Below are positions 1 to 10,953 of a stretch of 64,000 nucleotides of DNA, in pieces. Source of the stretch: Haematobia irritans (lineage: Eukaryota > Arthropoda > Insecta > Diptera > Muscidae); the NCBI RefSeq assembly GCF_050003625.1, contig NC_134400.1:51092066-51156065 (forward strand), given 5' to 3'. A program made the position numbers and the translations under genes. A model generated the notes under the pieces. The model was not told the origin of the DNA. It was given only the letters and a program-made list of their open reading frames with translations, and did no database searches. Within the stretch, counting starts at the first letter, position 1. Every line of letters begins with the position of its first letter.

Positions 1-761
1 TCCATAATTATATATAGCCCCCATATAAACCGTTCCCCAGATTTGATCTCCGGAGCCTCTTGGAGGAGCAAAATTCATCCGATCCGGTTGAAATTTGCAA
101 CGTGGTGTTAGTATTTGACCGTGCCAAAATTAGTCCATATCGGTCTATAGTTATATATAGCCGATCCCCAATCACACAAAAATTGGTCCATATCGGTTCA
201 TAATCATGGTTGCCACTCGACCCAAAAATAATCTACCAAAATTTTATTTTTATAGAAAACATTGTCAAAATGTAATTTCTATGTTATAGAAAATTTTGTC
301 AAAATTGTATTTCTATAGAAAATTTTGTCAAAATTTTATTTCTATAGAAAATTTTGTCAAAAATTTTATTTCTATAGAAAATTTTGTCAAAATTTTATTT
401 CTATGGAAAATTTTGTAAAAATTTTATTTTTGTAGAAAATTTTTTCCAAATTTTATTTCTATAGAACATTTTTTCCAAATTTTACTTCTATAGAAAATGT
501 TGTCAAAATTTTATTTTGTCAAAATTTTATTTTATATGTATTTAATCGGCCTTTTTTAGTTTAATATAAACCACGTATGGACTATGTGGTATATATTACG
601 GTGTTAGGAAGTTTTAAGATACCTTGCCATCGGCAAGTGTTACCGCAACCCAAGTAATTCGATTGTGGATGACAGTCTTCAGTAGAAGTTTCTACGCAAT
701 CCATGGTGGAGGGTATATAGGCTTCGGCCTGGCCGAACTTAGGGCCGTATATACTTGTTTT
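1..761 (-). mobile_element. B element (DINE-1/Helentron-like), 5' part, minus strand
   Basis: Read on the minus strand this starts at 761 with AAACAAGTATATACGGCC, followed by the GGCCAGGCCGAAG palindrome and a module of about 200 bp (560-755). A block of 29-bp repeats follows (about 235-540), then the 153-bp repeat unit (1-230), cut by the window edge. This is the same order as in the B copies at 972, 16404, 39182 and 43035. Such elements are non-autonomous and encode nothing. The assignment to the DINE-1/Helentron group rests on 3' ends visible in the other copies. Confidence 0.75.
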
Positions 762-971
762 AATTTATTTTAGAAGAAAATTAATCTTCTGTTATAATTC
801 AGCCGTAAGCGGAAGTATGCTAATAAATAAAGGATCGGAAAACAAAAGTTACTGCAAATAAAATTACAATAAATCCATTATAAAGCAAACATTACGCGCT
901 ACTTACAATTTCTCTAAAATTTAAATTTACCCAGCCTTCCATGTCCAAAATTTGAAGGAAATGAAGAAAAA
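762..971. other. AT-rich gap, nothing recognised
   Basis: Short AT-rich spacer between two divergent B elements. It holds no open frame of note and no repeat I recognise. Confidence 0.5.
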
Positions 972-2643
972 CAAGAATATACGGCCGTAAGTTTGGCCAG
1001 GCCGAAACTTAGGTACCCTCCACCATGGATTGCGTAGAAACTATAGAAATAAAAATTGTACAAAATTTTCTATACAAATAAAATTTTGACAAAATTTTCT
1101 ATAGAAATGAAATTTTGACAAAATTGTCTATAGAAATAAAATTTTGACAAAATTTTCTAAAGAAATAAAATGTTCTATAGAAATAAAATTTTGACAACAT
1201 TTTCTATACAAATAAAATTTTGACAAAACTTTCTAAAGAAATAAAATTTTCTATAGAAATAAAACTTTGACAAAATTTTCTATAGAAATAAAATTTTGAC
1301 AAAATTTTCTATATAAATAAAATTTTGACAACATTTTTTATATAAATAAAATTTTGAAAAAAAATTTCTATATAAATAAAATTTTGACAAAATTTTCTAT
1401 AGAAATAAAATTAGAAAAAAAATTCTCTAAAAATAAAACTTTGACAAAATTTTCAATAGAAATAAAATTTTAACAAAATGTTCTATAGAAATAAAACTTT
1501 GACAAAATTTTCTATAGAAATAAAACTTTGACAAAATTTTCTATAGAAATAAAACTTTGACAAAATTTTCTATAGAAATCAAATTTTGAAAAAATTTTGT
1601 ATAGAAATAAAATTTTGACAAAATTTTCTATAGAAATAAAATTAAAAAAAAAATCTATAAAAATAAAATTTTGACAAAATTTTGTATAGAAATAAAATTT
1701 TGACAAAATTTTCAATAGAAATAAAATTTTGTCAAAATTTTCTACAGTAATAAAATTATGTCAAAATTTTCTATAGAAATAAAATTTTGACAAGATTTTT
1801 CAATAGAAATAAAATTTTTACAAAATGTTCTATAGAAATAAAATTTTGATAGATTATTTTTGGCTCGAGTGTGAACCATGATTATGAACCCATATGGACC
1901 AATTTTTGAGTGATTGGGGATCGGTTATATATAACCTTAGACCGATATGGACCAATTTTAGCATGGTTGTTAGCTACCATATACTAACACCAAGTATCAA
2001 ATTTTAACAGGATCGGGTGAATTTTGCTCCCCAAGAGGCTACGGAGATCGAATCTGGAGATCGGTTTATATGGGGGCTATATATAATTATGGACCGATAT
2101 GGACCAATTTTTGCGTGGTTGTTAGAGACCATATAGTAACACCACGTATAAAATTTCAACAGGTTCGGGTGACTTTTGCTCCTCCAAGAGGCTCCGGAGG
2201 TCAAATCTGTGGATCGGTTTATATGGGGGCTATATATAATTATGGACCAATTTTTGCATGGTCATTAGAGACAATATACTTACACGATGTACCAAATTTC
2301 AACCAGATCGGATGAAATGTGCTTCTCTAAGAGGCTCCGCAATCCAAATCTGGGGGTCGGTTTATATGGGGCTATACGTAACAGTGGTCCAATATGGCCC
2401 ATTTTCAATACCGTCCGCCCAACATCAATAGCAACTACTTATTCCAAGTTTCAAGTCGATAGCTTGTTTCGTTCGGAAGTTAGCGTGATTTCAACAGACG
2501 GACGGACAGACATGCTCAGACCGACTCAGAATTTCACCACGACCCAGAATATATATACTTTATAGGGTCTTAGAGCAATATTTCGATGTGTTACAAACGG
2601 AATGACAAAGCTAATATACTCCCATCCTATGGAGGGTATAACA
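972..2643 (+). mobile_element. B element, near full length
   Basis: Begins with ATATACGGCCGTAAGTTTGG. The usual 5' module is shortened, so the 29-bp repeats start at about 1040 and run to 1860. The 153-bp modules follow (1861-2400, marked by TATATGGGGGCTATA). The 3' end has GACGGACGGACAGAC, AGAATATATATACTTTAT and GGAGGGTATAA at 2633-2643. The short GGAC tract and the ATATATATACTTTAT tail match the known 3' architecture of DINE-1 elements. Open frames inside it are by-products of the repeats. Confidence 0.8.
1040..1860 (+). repeat. 29-bp tandem repeat array in a B element
   Basis: Consensus unit TTTTGACAAAATTTTC plus TATAGAAATAAAA. GACAAAAT recurs at 1501, 1530 and 1559, a 29-bp step. Units vary by point changes and small indels. 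It is the longest such block in the window; others are at 250-540, 16640-16800, 39420-39800, 44935-45400 and 63165-63625. Because 29 is not a multiple of 3 and the units are stop-rich in most frames, it is not coding. Confidence 0.9.
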
Positions 2644-3536
2644 AATCCTAAATATATAAATCGCTTTATGAGTACAATACGATTAATGAAAAAATGCCGC
2701 CTTGCTCTTGTGGCCTGTTCCAAGGTATATTAATTTTAGGTTTGGAAATGAAATAGAAATAGAATAAGAGAACATCAACAGAGGGATTACTGGACAAACA
2801 ATGTTCAGCAAGCCATCGAGATCTTTCCTGGAAACAACTCCTTCATCATCTTTCTTTAAATTCGCACAACACTTTGTTTAAATATTAGCAAATCGGAAAA
2901 AAGTAAATGAGCAGAGTTCCAGAAAATAGCTCAAGCGGAAGATTTTTCTACTTAATTACATAAAGTTGCCTCCGGTGAGTAGGAGAATTGGGAAAGATGG
3001 AAAACACTTAGATGGATAGTCGAACTTTTGGACACTCTTATTACTCCATCCATTTGATGCAACGGAGCGTAAGCTCATAATTTAAATGAAGTAATTTTCG
3101 TTGTTATTCACTGAAATTAATATTCATTCCATCCCACAACGACTAGCAGCATCGCCAACACCAGCAAAGAAGAAAAAAAGAGCCACAAATCTCAGCGAAA
3201 CGACTTTGCTATCCCAGGATTAAACAAAAAAGGGAAAATGAAATTGTTTCCTCAACTCTTCTATATAAAGAAACGAGGACAAAGCGGTTCATTCATCTGA
3301 AACAAAAAATTATAATAAGTCCGCCCAAATGGAAATAAAAGCTTTCCATAATATAAACAATTCAAAGGATCAGCATGAATTTATGATAGTTATGTGACAT
3401 GGAGGCGACACTGTTTTGTTTACTATCGAATTTTAAGTGATTAAGGTGAAGTCTCTTCCAAACATTATAGAACAACTGTCAAAACTATTGAGCTATAAAT
3501 TTGAATGAAATCCAAACCCAGCATACAGTACAGTGT
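2644..3536. other. Apparently single-copy non-coding stretch
   Basis: No sequence repeated elsewhere in the window, no transposon ends and no credible open frame. It contains short CAGCAACACCAGCA-like runs common in fly non-coding DNA. It may be true host intergenic or intronic sequence. Confidence 0.5.
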
Positions 3537-3660
3537 TTTTTTGGTCGGGTCGAATCATAAATAGCCACTACCATGAATTTCTCCCTCATCGGGTTACTTG
3601 AGAATATATAAAATTTCAAACGAATTTTAAGAAATATGGGTAAGAAATATACTTCAAGAA
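3537..3660 (+). repeat. Degenerate 5' module of an E-type element
   Basis: GTCGGGTCGAATCATAAATA, then CCACTACCATGAATTT and GGGTTACTTGAGAATATAT resemble the E-element start at 56698-56830. The rest of the element is missing, and it abuts the retrotransposon tail. Confidence 0.5.
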
Positions 3661-3689
3661 CCGCTGAACCTTCTCGATTATTTTCTTCT

Positions 3690-4745
3690 GTTGAACCAAC
3701 CAGATTGTTCCAAAAACATTAGCAGACTGCCAGGTCCGCCAGTAATCTAAAGCTATATGCCCCTAAACTTCGCTTACGTCTCATTCAAAATGCAGGACAC
3801 TCAAACAAAAGATGTTTAATTGAATCCTTTTCCTCCGCATCATGACAGCTCATACAATAGTCATTGTACTTCTCGCCAATTTTTGCAAAATCGCTTATCA
3901 GGCAGCGACCCGTTATAGCAGATATCAGGAGTGATATCTGACGTCTTGAGAACACTAGCATATCTAGTGTGCGGTTTAAGTTTAAATGGGACCATATTTG
4001 CTTGTTGTCGTTAAAACCCTTGCAATTCTCCCATCGAACATTTGCCATCATAACAGCCTTCTCACGCAGTAAGAACGTGCAGGTAGCCAGAGACATACCA
4101 ACTGATTCTAGTTCCCCTGGAATATGTAAGGTAGTCCCTAGCCTTGCTAACTCATCCGCTTCGTAGTTCCCCGGTGTGTTCCTATGGCCAGGCACCCATA
4201 TTAGGTGAATATTGTGCTGCTCAGCCATCTCATTGAGAGATTTGCGGCAGCCGATGACTGTTTTCGAGTTATCCAAGGATTTTATTGCAGGTTGACTGTC
4301 TGAGTTCATCCAATTTGGAGCCATCAGTGTAGAAATCTATATATCGTTTATTCCCCGGGGTCTGTATGCACCACGCCTCACTGTTGAGAATTAAACTTTC
4401 AAAGTGGTTTCGCCAGAGTGTAATCCACTACGTTAGGCACATCTGGCGTTATTTTGAGGACCAAATGTGACCGTACATTTTTTCCGACCATAGCGATAAC
4501 TCGCACAGCCCGTGTTGCAGCAGACTGTTTGGCCAAAATGTCTAATGGCAATAGATGCAGCATGACATTAAGGGAATCTGTTCCTGTTTTACTGAATGCG
4601 CCTGAGGTACACAAGAACGCCATACGCTGAGCTTTATCTAAAGCTGTCGGTTGCTGAAGTGCCCGCCACCAGACTACAACACCATATTGCATTATAAGTC
4701 TAACCACAGCCGTGAATGGCCAATGCACAATTTTCGGTTTTAGCC
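3690..4745 (-). pseudogene. Non-LTR retrotransposon, RNase H and 3' end (broken)
   Basis: Minus-strand 3' half of an RNase-H-bearing LINE of the I/LOA-like group; the clade is not certain. Frame 4399-4749 carries the linker after the RT, with GLKPKIVHW and YGVVVWW. Frame 3785-4324 carries RNase H pieces: SDSQPAIKSL, IWVPGHRNTPGNYEADELA (the H...N...D region) and a C-terminal CHDAEEKDSIKHLLFECPAF zinc-like tail. FYTDGSK, the first catalytic aspartate of RNase H, lies just upstream near 4335-4350 in another frame, and the stretch that should hold the catalytic glutamate is deleted. The element is dead. Its upstream RT part is at 7788-8396, separated by an inserted A array. Confidence 0.85.
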
Positions 4746-7700
4746 CCACTTTTTATACCCTGCGTCACACTGTGTAACAGGGTATTATAAGTTAGTGCAT
4801 ATGTTTGTAACACCCACAAGGAGACGAGATAGGTGTCTTTGGCAATAATGCTCAGGGTGGGTCCCTGACTCGGTATAACCATGTCCGTCTGTCTGTGAAC
4901 ACATTTTTGTGACCAAAGTCTAGGTCGCAATTTAAGTCCAATCGCCTTCAAATTTGGCACATGTTCCTAATTTGGGTCAGAATATAACCCTATTGATTTT
5001 GGAAGAAATCGGTTCAGATTTAGATATAGCTCCCATATATATCTTTCGCCCGATATGCACTAATATGGACCCAGCAGGCAGAGTTTTATACCAATTTGCT
5101 AGAAATTTTGTACAAACATAACACTTAGTCGCATAGTCAAGTTTGCAAAATTTGACTGAAATCGGTTCAGATTTATATATAACTACTAATCTTTCGCCCG
5201 ATATGCACTAAGATGGACCCAGCAGCCGGAGTTTTATACCGCTTTGCTTGAAATTTTGTACAAACATAACACTTAGTCGTACAGTCAAGTGTGCAAAATT
5301 TGATTGAAATCGGTTCAGATTTAGATATAGCTCCCATATATATCTTTCGCCCGATATGGACTAATATGGTCCTACAAGCCAGAGTTTTGGCCCAATTTGG
5401 TTGAAATTTTGCACTAGGAGTACAATTAGTAATATAGTCATGTGTGCCAAATTTGATTGAAATCGGTTCAGATTTAGATATAGCTCCCATATATATCTTT
5501 CGCCCGATATGGACTAATATGGTCCTAAAAGCCAGAGTTTTGGCCCAATTTGGTTGAAATTTTGCACAGGGAGTAGATTTAGTATTGTAGCTATGCGTGC
5601 CAAATTTGGTTGAAATCGATTTAGATTTAGATATAGCTCCCATATATCTTTCGCCCGATATGCACTTATATGGACCCAGAAACCAGAGTTTTATCCCGAT
5701 TAGCTTGAAATTTTGCACAAGGAGTACAATTGGTAGTTTAGTCATGTGTGCTAAATTTGATTGAAATCGGTTCAGATTTAGATATAGCTTCCATATATAT
5801 TTTTCGCTCGATATGGACTTATATGGCCCCAGAAGCCAGAGTTTTGCCCCAATTTGGTTGAAATTTTGCACTAGGAGTACAATTAGTAATATAGTCATGT
5901 GTGCCAAATTTGATTGAAATCGGTTCAGATTTAGATATAGCTCCCATATATATGTTTTTCTGATTTCGACAAAAATTGTCAAAATACCAACATTTCCTTG
6001 TTAAATCGCCACTGCTTAGTCGAAAAGTTGTAAAAATGACTCTAATTTTCCTAAACTTCTAATACATATATATCGAGCGATAAATCATAAATAAACCTTT
6101 GCGAAGTTTCATTAAAATTGCTTCAGATTTAAATGTTTCCCATATTTATACCCTGTACCACACTGTGGAACAGGGTATTATAAGTTAGTGCATATGTTTG
6201 CAACACCCAGAAGGAGACGAGATAGACACATGGTGTCTTTGGCAAAAATGCTCAGGGTGGGATCTTGAGTCGATATAGCGATGTCCGTCTGTCCGTGAAC
6301 ACATTTTTGTAATCAAAGTCTAGGTCGCAGTTTTAGTCCAATCGACTTAAAATTTGGCACAAATATGTGTTTTGGCTCAGAATAGATCCCTATTGATTTT
6401 GGAAGAAATCGGTTCAGATTTTGATATAGCTCCCATATATATATATTTCGCCCGATATGGACTTATATGGCCCCAGAAGCCAGAGTTTTAACCTAATTTG
6501 CTTAAAATTTTGCACAAGAAGAACAATTAGCACTAGAGTCAAGTGCGCCAAATTTTATTGAAATCGGTTCAGATTTAGATGTAGCTCCCATATATATCTT
6601 TCGCCCGATATAAACTAATACGGTCCCAGAAGCCAGAGTTTTACCCCGATTTGATTGAAATTTTGCACAGGGAGTAGAATTAGCATTGTAGCTATGCGTG
6701 CCAAATTTGGTTGAAATCGGTTCAGATTTAGATATAGCTCCCATATATCGTTCGCCCGATTTACACTCATATGACCACAGCGGCCGATTTTTTGCTCCGA
6801 TTTAGTTGAAATTTTGCTCAAGGAGTAGAATTAGCTTTGTAGCTATGCGTGCCAAATTTGGTTGAAATCGGTTCAGTTTTAGATATAGCTCCCATATATA
6901 TGTTTTTCTGATTTCGACAAAAAATGGTCCAAATACCAACATTTTCCTTGTTAAATCGCCACTGCTTAGACGAAAAGTTGTAAAAATGACTCTAATTTTC
7001 CTAAACTTCTAATACATATATATCGAGCGATAAATCATAAATAAACTTTTGCGAAGTTTCCTTAAAATTGCTTCAGATTTAAATGTGTCCCATATTTATA
7101 CCCTTCACCACTATTGTGGTACAGGGTATAAGAAGTTTGTGCATTTGTATGTAACGCCAAGAAATAGTGGTCATAGACCCATCTTTTAGTATACCGATCG
7201 GCTTAGAATTAAATTCTGAGTCGATTTTACGATGTCCGTCTGTCTGTATATGTAATTTTGTGCACAAAGTACAGCTCGCAATTTAAGTCCGATCGTCCTC
7301 AAATTTGGCATAGGGCCGTTTCTTGGGACAGAGACAATCGCTGTTGGTTTTCGAAAAAAAATCGATTCAGATTTAGATATAGCTGCCATATATATTTATC
7401 CCCGATGTGGTCATAGTTAGCGTGTTTATCAACCGATGTTCTTCAAATTCAGTTCAATATTTTATGAGTCTCGAAAATCTTGCAAAATATCAGCCAAATC
7501 GGTTCAGATTTAGATATAGCTCCCATATATATCTTTCGTCCGATTTAGACTCATATGACCACAGAGGCCAAAGTTTACTACCGATCTTCGTGAAATTTTG
7601 CACAGAGGGTAGTATTGGCATTCTACCAATGCTTGGTAAATTTGATTGAAATCGGTTCAAATTTAGATATAGCTCCCATATATATCTTTTGTCCGATTTG

Positions 7701-7787
7701 AACTTATATGGCCATAAAAGCCAGAATTTTGCCGTGATTTGCTTCAAATTTTGCACAAGGGGTACGTTTAATAGTATCGCTAAGGGC
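4746..7787 (-). mobile_element. A-element tandem array inserted in the retrotransposon
   Basis: Three hairpin ends (about 4752, 6152 and 7096, of the type TTATACCCT...AGGGTAT) each precede a body of 153-bp repeats. CGGTTCAG recurs at 5311, 5464, 5768 and 5921, with the variant CGATTTAG at 5617. The units therefore step by 153 bp except one at 151. The array has no 5' module and stops abruptly at about 7787, where the RT coding sequence resumes. The flanking frames belong to one retrotransposon, so the array is an insertion. The 269-aa open frame at 5173-5982 (minus) is a repeat artefact. Confidence 0.8.
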
Positions 7788-8396
7788 TATTCTCGCCCTT
7801 TCTTCAATATTAAACTTAAAGTTCAGCTTCCTGTCCAAAATAACGCCAAGGCATTTTGTACACTCACCAAAGGGAATTTCAATACCCCCTAAGGACATGG
7901 GCTTAAACGTGGGAATTTTGCAACGTGGGTAATCACACGACTAGTTCTGTCTTTGCAGGATTTACCCCAAGACCATTCTCTTTCGCCCATTTCTCAGTCA
8001 TCCGGAGGGCTCTTTGTATAATATCTCTGATTGTGGATGGGAATTTTCCAACGACTGCTGGCGCCACATCATCTGCGTATGCCACCAATTGTATCCTTTC
8101 TTTTTCTAGGGAAACCAGAAGGTTGTTTGTAGCAACATTCCAAAGAAGAGGTGATAGAATTCCTCCTTGGGGAGTGCCTCTGTTCACATAATATACGTCT
8201 CTTCATTAGAAGTTCGTATAACAGCCTGAGTATAGCAGGTTGAACATTCAGAGTTGTCAGTCCATTTAATATCGAACCCGGATGGACGTTATTGAATGGC
8301 CCTTCGATGTCTAGAAACGCCACGATTGTGTATTTATTGGCAGATAGTGAGCTTTCAATAAAGCTGACTAGCTCATGCAATGCGCTCTCAGTAGAC
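7788..8396 (-). pseudogene. Non-LTR retrotransposon, reverse transcriptase fragment
   Basis: Minus-strand reading gives, in order, STESALHELVSFIE, AFLDIEGPFNNV (RT block with the first catalytic Asp), NRGTPQGGILSPLLWN (the PQG motif), LVAYADDVA (the YADD catalytic box), and GLGVNPAKTELVV leading to KCLGVILDRKLNF. The pieces lie in at least three frames (8069-8380, 7933-8187 and about 7790-7898), so there are frameshifts. It is truncated at 8396: no upstream RT or endonuclease is seen. The C-terminal part continues at 4745. Confidence 0.9.
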
Positions 8397-8648
8397 TAAT
8401 ATATTAGATTCTGAATTTATAAGAACCATTTTTGTTGGAGTTTTAGAGGAATCTTAAACGTATAATGTAAGCGTACTAGCATTTTTGGATATGATATATA
8501 AAAATCCTACGTTTTACCCAGTTTAAAATTTCTGGGCTTTATCAAGTATGAACATAGTAAGGCCTAATAAAATAATGGAAATTTCAAAAAAAAATATATG
8601 CAAGAAAATTTATTGGACATAATTTATTGCTTTAGTGCCATATAGGGT
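8397..8648. other. Weak E-like remnant and AT-rich spacer
   Basis: AGATTCTGAATTTATAAGAA, then a GTTTTAGAGGAATC stretch, resembles the E element near 56930-56975, so this is probably an old E fragment. Nothing else is recognisable. Confidence 0.35.
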
Positions 8649-8649
8649 T

Positions 8650-9135
8650 CACTTTTTTGAGTGTAAAGACTGTCATCCACAATCAATTTTCGCATGGTAT
8701 TTAGAGAGAGAGAGAGAGGGAGCCACCGTGGTGCAATGGTTAGCATGTCCGCCTTGCATACACAAGGCCGTGGGTGCGATTCCTGCTTCGACCGAAGACC
8801 AAAAAGTTTTTCAGCGGTGTATATCCCACCTCAGTAATACTGGTGACATTTCTGAGTGTTTCGAAGCTTCTCTAAGTGGTTTCACTGCAATGTAGAACGC
8901 CGTTCGGATTCGGCTATAAAAAGGAGGTCTCTTGTCATTGAGCTTAACATGGAGTCGGGCAGCACTCAGTGATAAGAAAGAAGTTCACCACTGTGGTATC
9001 ACAATGGACTGAATAGTCTAAGTGAGCCTGATACATCGGGCCACCACCTAACCTAACCTAACCTATGGTATTTAGAGAACCTAATTTTAACCGGATCGGA
9101 TAAAATTTGCCCCTCCAAGGGGCTCCGCAAATCTC
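8650..9135 (+). repeat. B-element fragment split by a SINE
   Basis: GACTGTCATCCACAATC at about 8667 is B 5' module sequence. TGGTATTTAGAGAACC and CCGGATCGGATAAAATTTGC after the SINE are 153-bp module sequence. The SINE at 8720-9064 sits between two copies of ATGGTATTTAGAGA. Confidence 0.6.
8720..9064 (+). mobile_element. tRNA-derived SINE, copy 1
   Basis: A SINE of about 345 bp. The head is tRNA-like: box A TGGTGCAATGG and a box B region GGGTGCGATTCC (one change from the GGGTTCGATTCC of copy 3). A non-tRNA body follows (TTTTTCAGCGGTGTAT, AACATGGAGTCGGGCAGC, CACAATGGACTGAATAG). The 3' tail is (CCTAA)n. Identical 14-bp duplications ATGGTATTTAGAGA flank it at 8694-8707 and 9065-9078, with a short GA run between the left copy and the head. 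This indicates retrotransposition by a LINE partner that I cannot identify. Confidence 0.9.
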
Positions 9136-9348
9136 TACTCAAAGGTTGTCGGATATGGCCAATTCTACCAAAAATGGTAGATTTTTTACTGTTTGGTAGA
9201 TTGGTAGAATTCTTGATGCTTTGGTAGAGTTTGCATAATATTCCTCCCCAATTAAGAGGTACTTCACAAGTTTTCAAAAGAAATAAAATTTTGACAAAAT
9301 TTTCTATAGAAATAAAATGTTGAAAAAAATCTAGACAGAATCACTTTT
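9136..9348. repeat. TGGTAGA-rich stretch and 29-bp repeat remnant
   Basis: 9160-9235 holds several TGGTAGA words. 9270-9330 holds two 29-bp B-type units. No gene is visible. Confidence 0.5.
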
Positions 9349-10953
9349 TATACCCTTCACCACTACTGTGGTACAGGGTATAATAAGTTTGTGCATTTGT
9401 ATGTAACGCCAAGAAGGAGTAATCATAGACCAACCTTTTAGTATATGGATCGGCTTAGAATTAAATTCTGAGTCGATTTAGCGATGTCCGTCTGTCTGTC
9501 TGTCCGTCTGTCTGTCCGTCTGTCTGTCCGTCTGTCTGTCTGTCTGTCTGTCTGTTGATGTATTTTTGTGTGCAAAGTACAGCTCACAGTTTTAGTCCGA
9601 TTGTCCTAAAATTTTGTATAGGGTCCTGTTTCGGCTCAAAGACGATCCCTATTGATTTTGGAAAAAATCGGTTTAGATTTAGATATAGCTGCCATATATA
9701 TTTTTCACCGATCTGGTCATAATTGGCGTGTATATCAACCGATCTTCCTCAAATTGCGTACATTCGAATATTTTATGGGTCTCAAAAAACTTGCAAAATA
9801 TCAGCCAAATCGGTTCAGATTTAGATATAGCTCCCATATATAGCTTTCGCCCGATTTACACTCATTTGCCCACAGAGGCAAATTTTTCGCTCCGATTTAG
9901 TTGAAATTTTGCATGGGGTGTAGAATTAGCATTGTAACTATGCCTGCCAAATTTGGTTGAAATCGGTTCAGATTTAGATATAGCTCCCATATATAGCTTT
10001 CGCCCGATTTACACTCATTTGCCCACAGAGGCCAATTTTTCGCTTCGATTTAGTTGAAATTTTGCATGGGGAGTAGAATTAGCATTGTAACTATGCGTGC
10101 CAAATTTGGTTGAAATCGGTTCAGATTTAGATATATCTCCCATATATAGCTTTCACCCGATTTACACTCATATGACCACAGAGGCCAATTTTTAACTCCG
10201 ATTTAGTTGAAATTTTGCACAGGGAGTAGAATTAGCATTGTAACTATGCGTGCCAAATTTGGTTGAAATCGGTTCAGATTTGGATATATCTCCCATATAT
10301 AGCTTTCGCCCGATTTACACTCATATGACCACAGAGGCCAATTTTTAACTCCGATTTAGTTGAAGTTTTGCACAGAGAGTAGAATTAGCATTGTTGCTAT
10401 GCGTGCCAAATTTGGTTTAAATCGGTTCAGATTTAGATATAGGTCCCATATATAGCTTTCGCCCGATTTACACTCATATGACCACAGAGGCCAATTTTTA
10501 ACTCCGATTTAGTTGAAATATTGCACAGGGAGTAGGATTAGCATTGTAACTATGCGTGCCAAATTTGGTTGAAATCGGTTCAGATTTAGATATATCTCCC
10601 ATATATAGATTTCGCCCTATTTACACTCATATGACCACAGAGGCCAATTTTTAACTCCGATTTAGTTGAAGTTTTGCACAGAGAGTAGAATTAGCATTGT
10701 TGCTATGCATGCCAAATTTGGTTTAAATCGGTTCAGATTTAGATATAGGTCCCATATATATGTTTTTCTGATTTCGACAAAAATGGTCAAAATACCAACA
10801 TTTGCTTTGTAAAAGCCACTGCTTAGTCCAAAAGTTGTAAAATTGATTCTAATTTTCCTAAACTTCTAATACATATATATCGAGCGATAAATCATAAATA
10901 AACTTTTGCGAAGTTTCCTTAAAATTGCTTCAGATTAAAATGTTTCCCATATT
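9349..10953 (-). mobile_element. A unit 1 (type a)
   Basis: Starts with hairpin TATACCCTTCACCACTACTG. GTCY tract at 9486-9555. 153-bp subrepeats have CCGATTTAG (or TCGATTTAG) at 9892, 10045, 10198, 10351, 10504 and 10657. Ends with CAGATTAAAATG. Confidence 0.85.

Noticed and set aside
5173..5982. 269-aa open frame on the minus strand
   Set aside because: Same cause: A-element 153-bp repeats are a multiple of three and low in stops in this frame.
9652..9843. 63-aa frame found identically at 11253, 12858, 14459 and inverted at 22161 and 23770
   Set aside because: The identity reflects recent array duplication, not protein conservation. It covers repeat sequence only.
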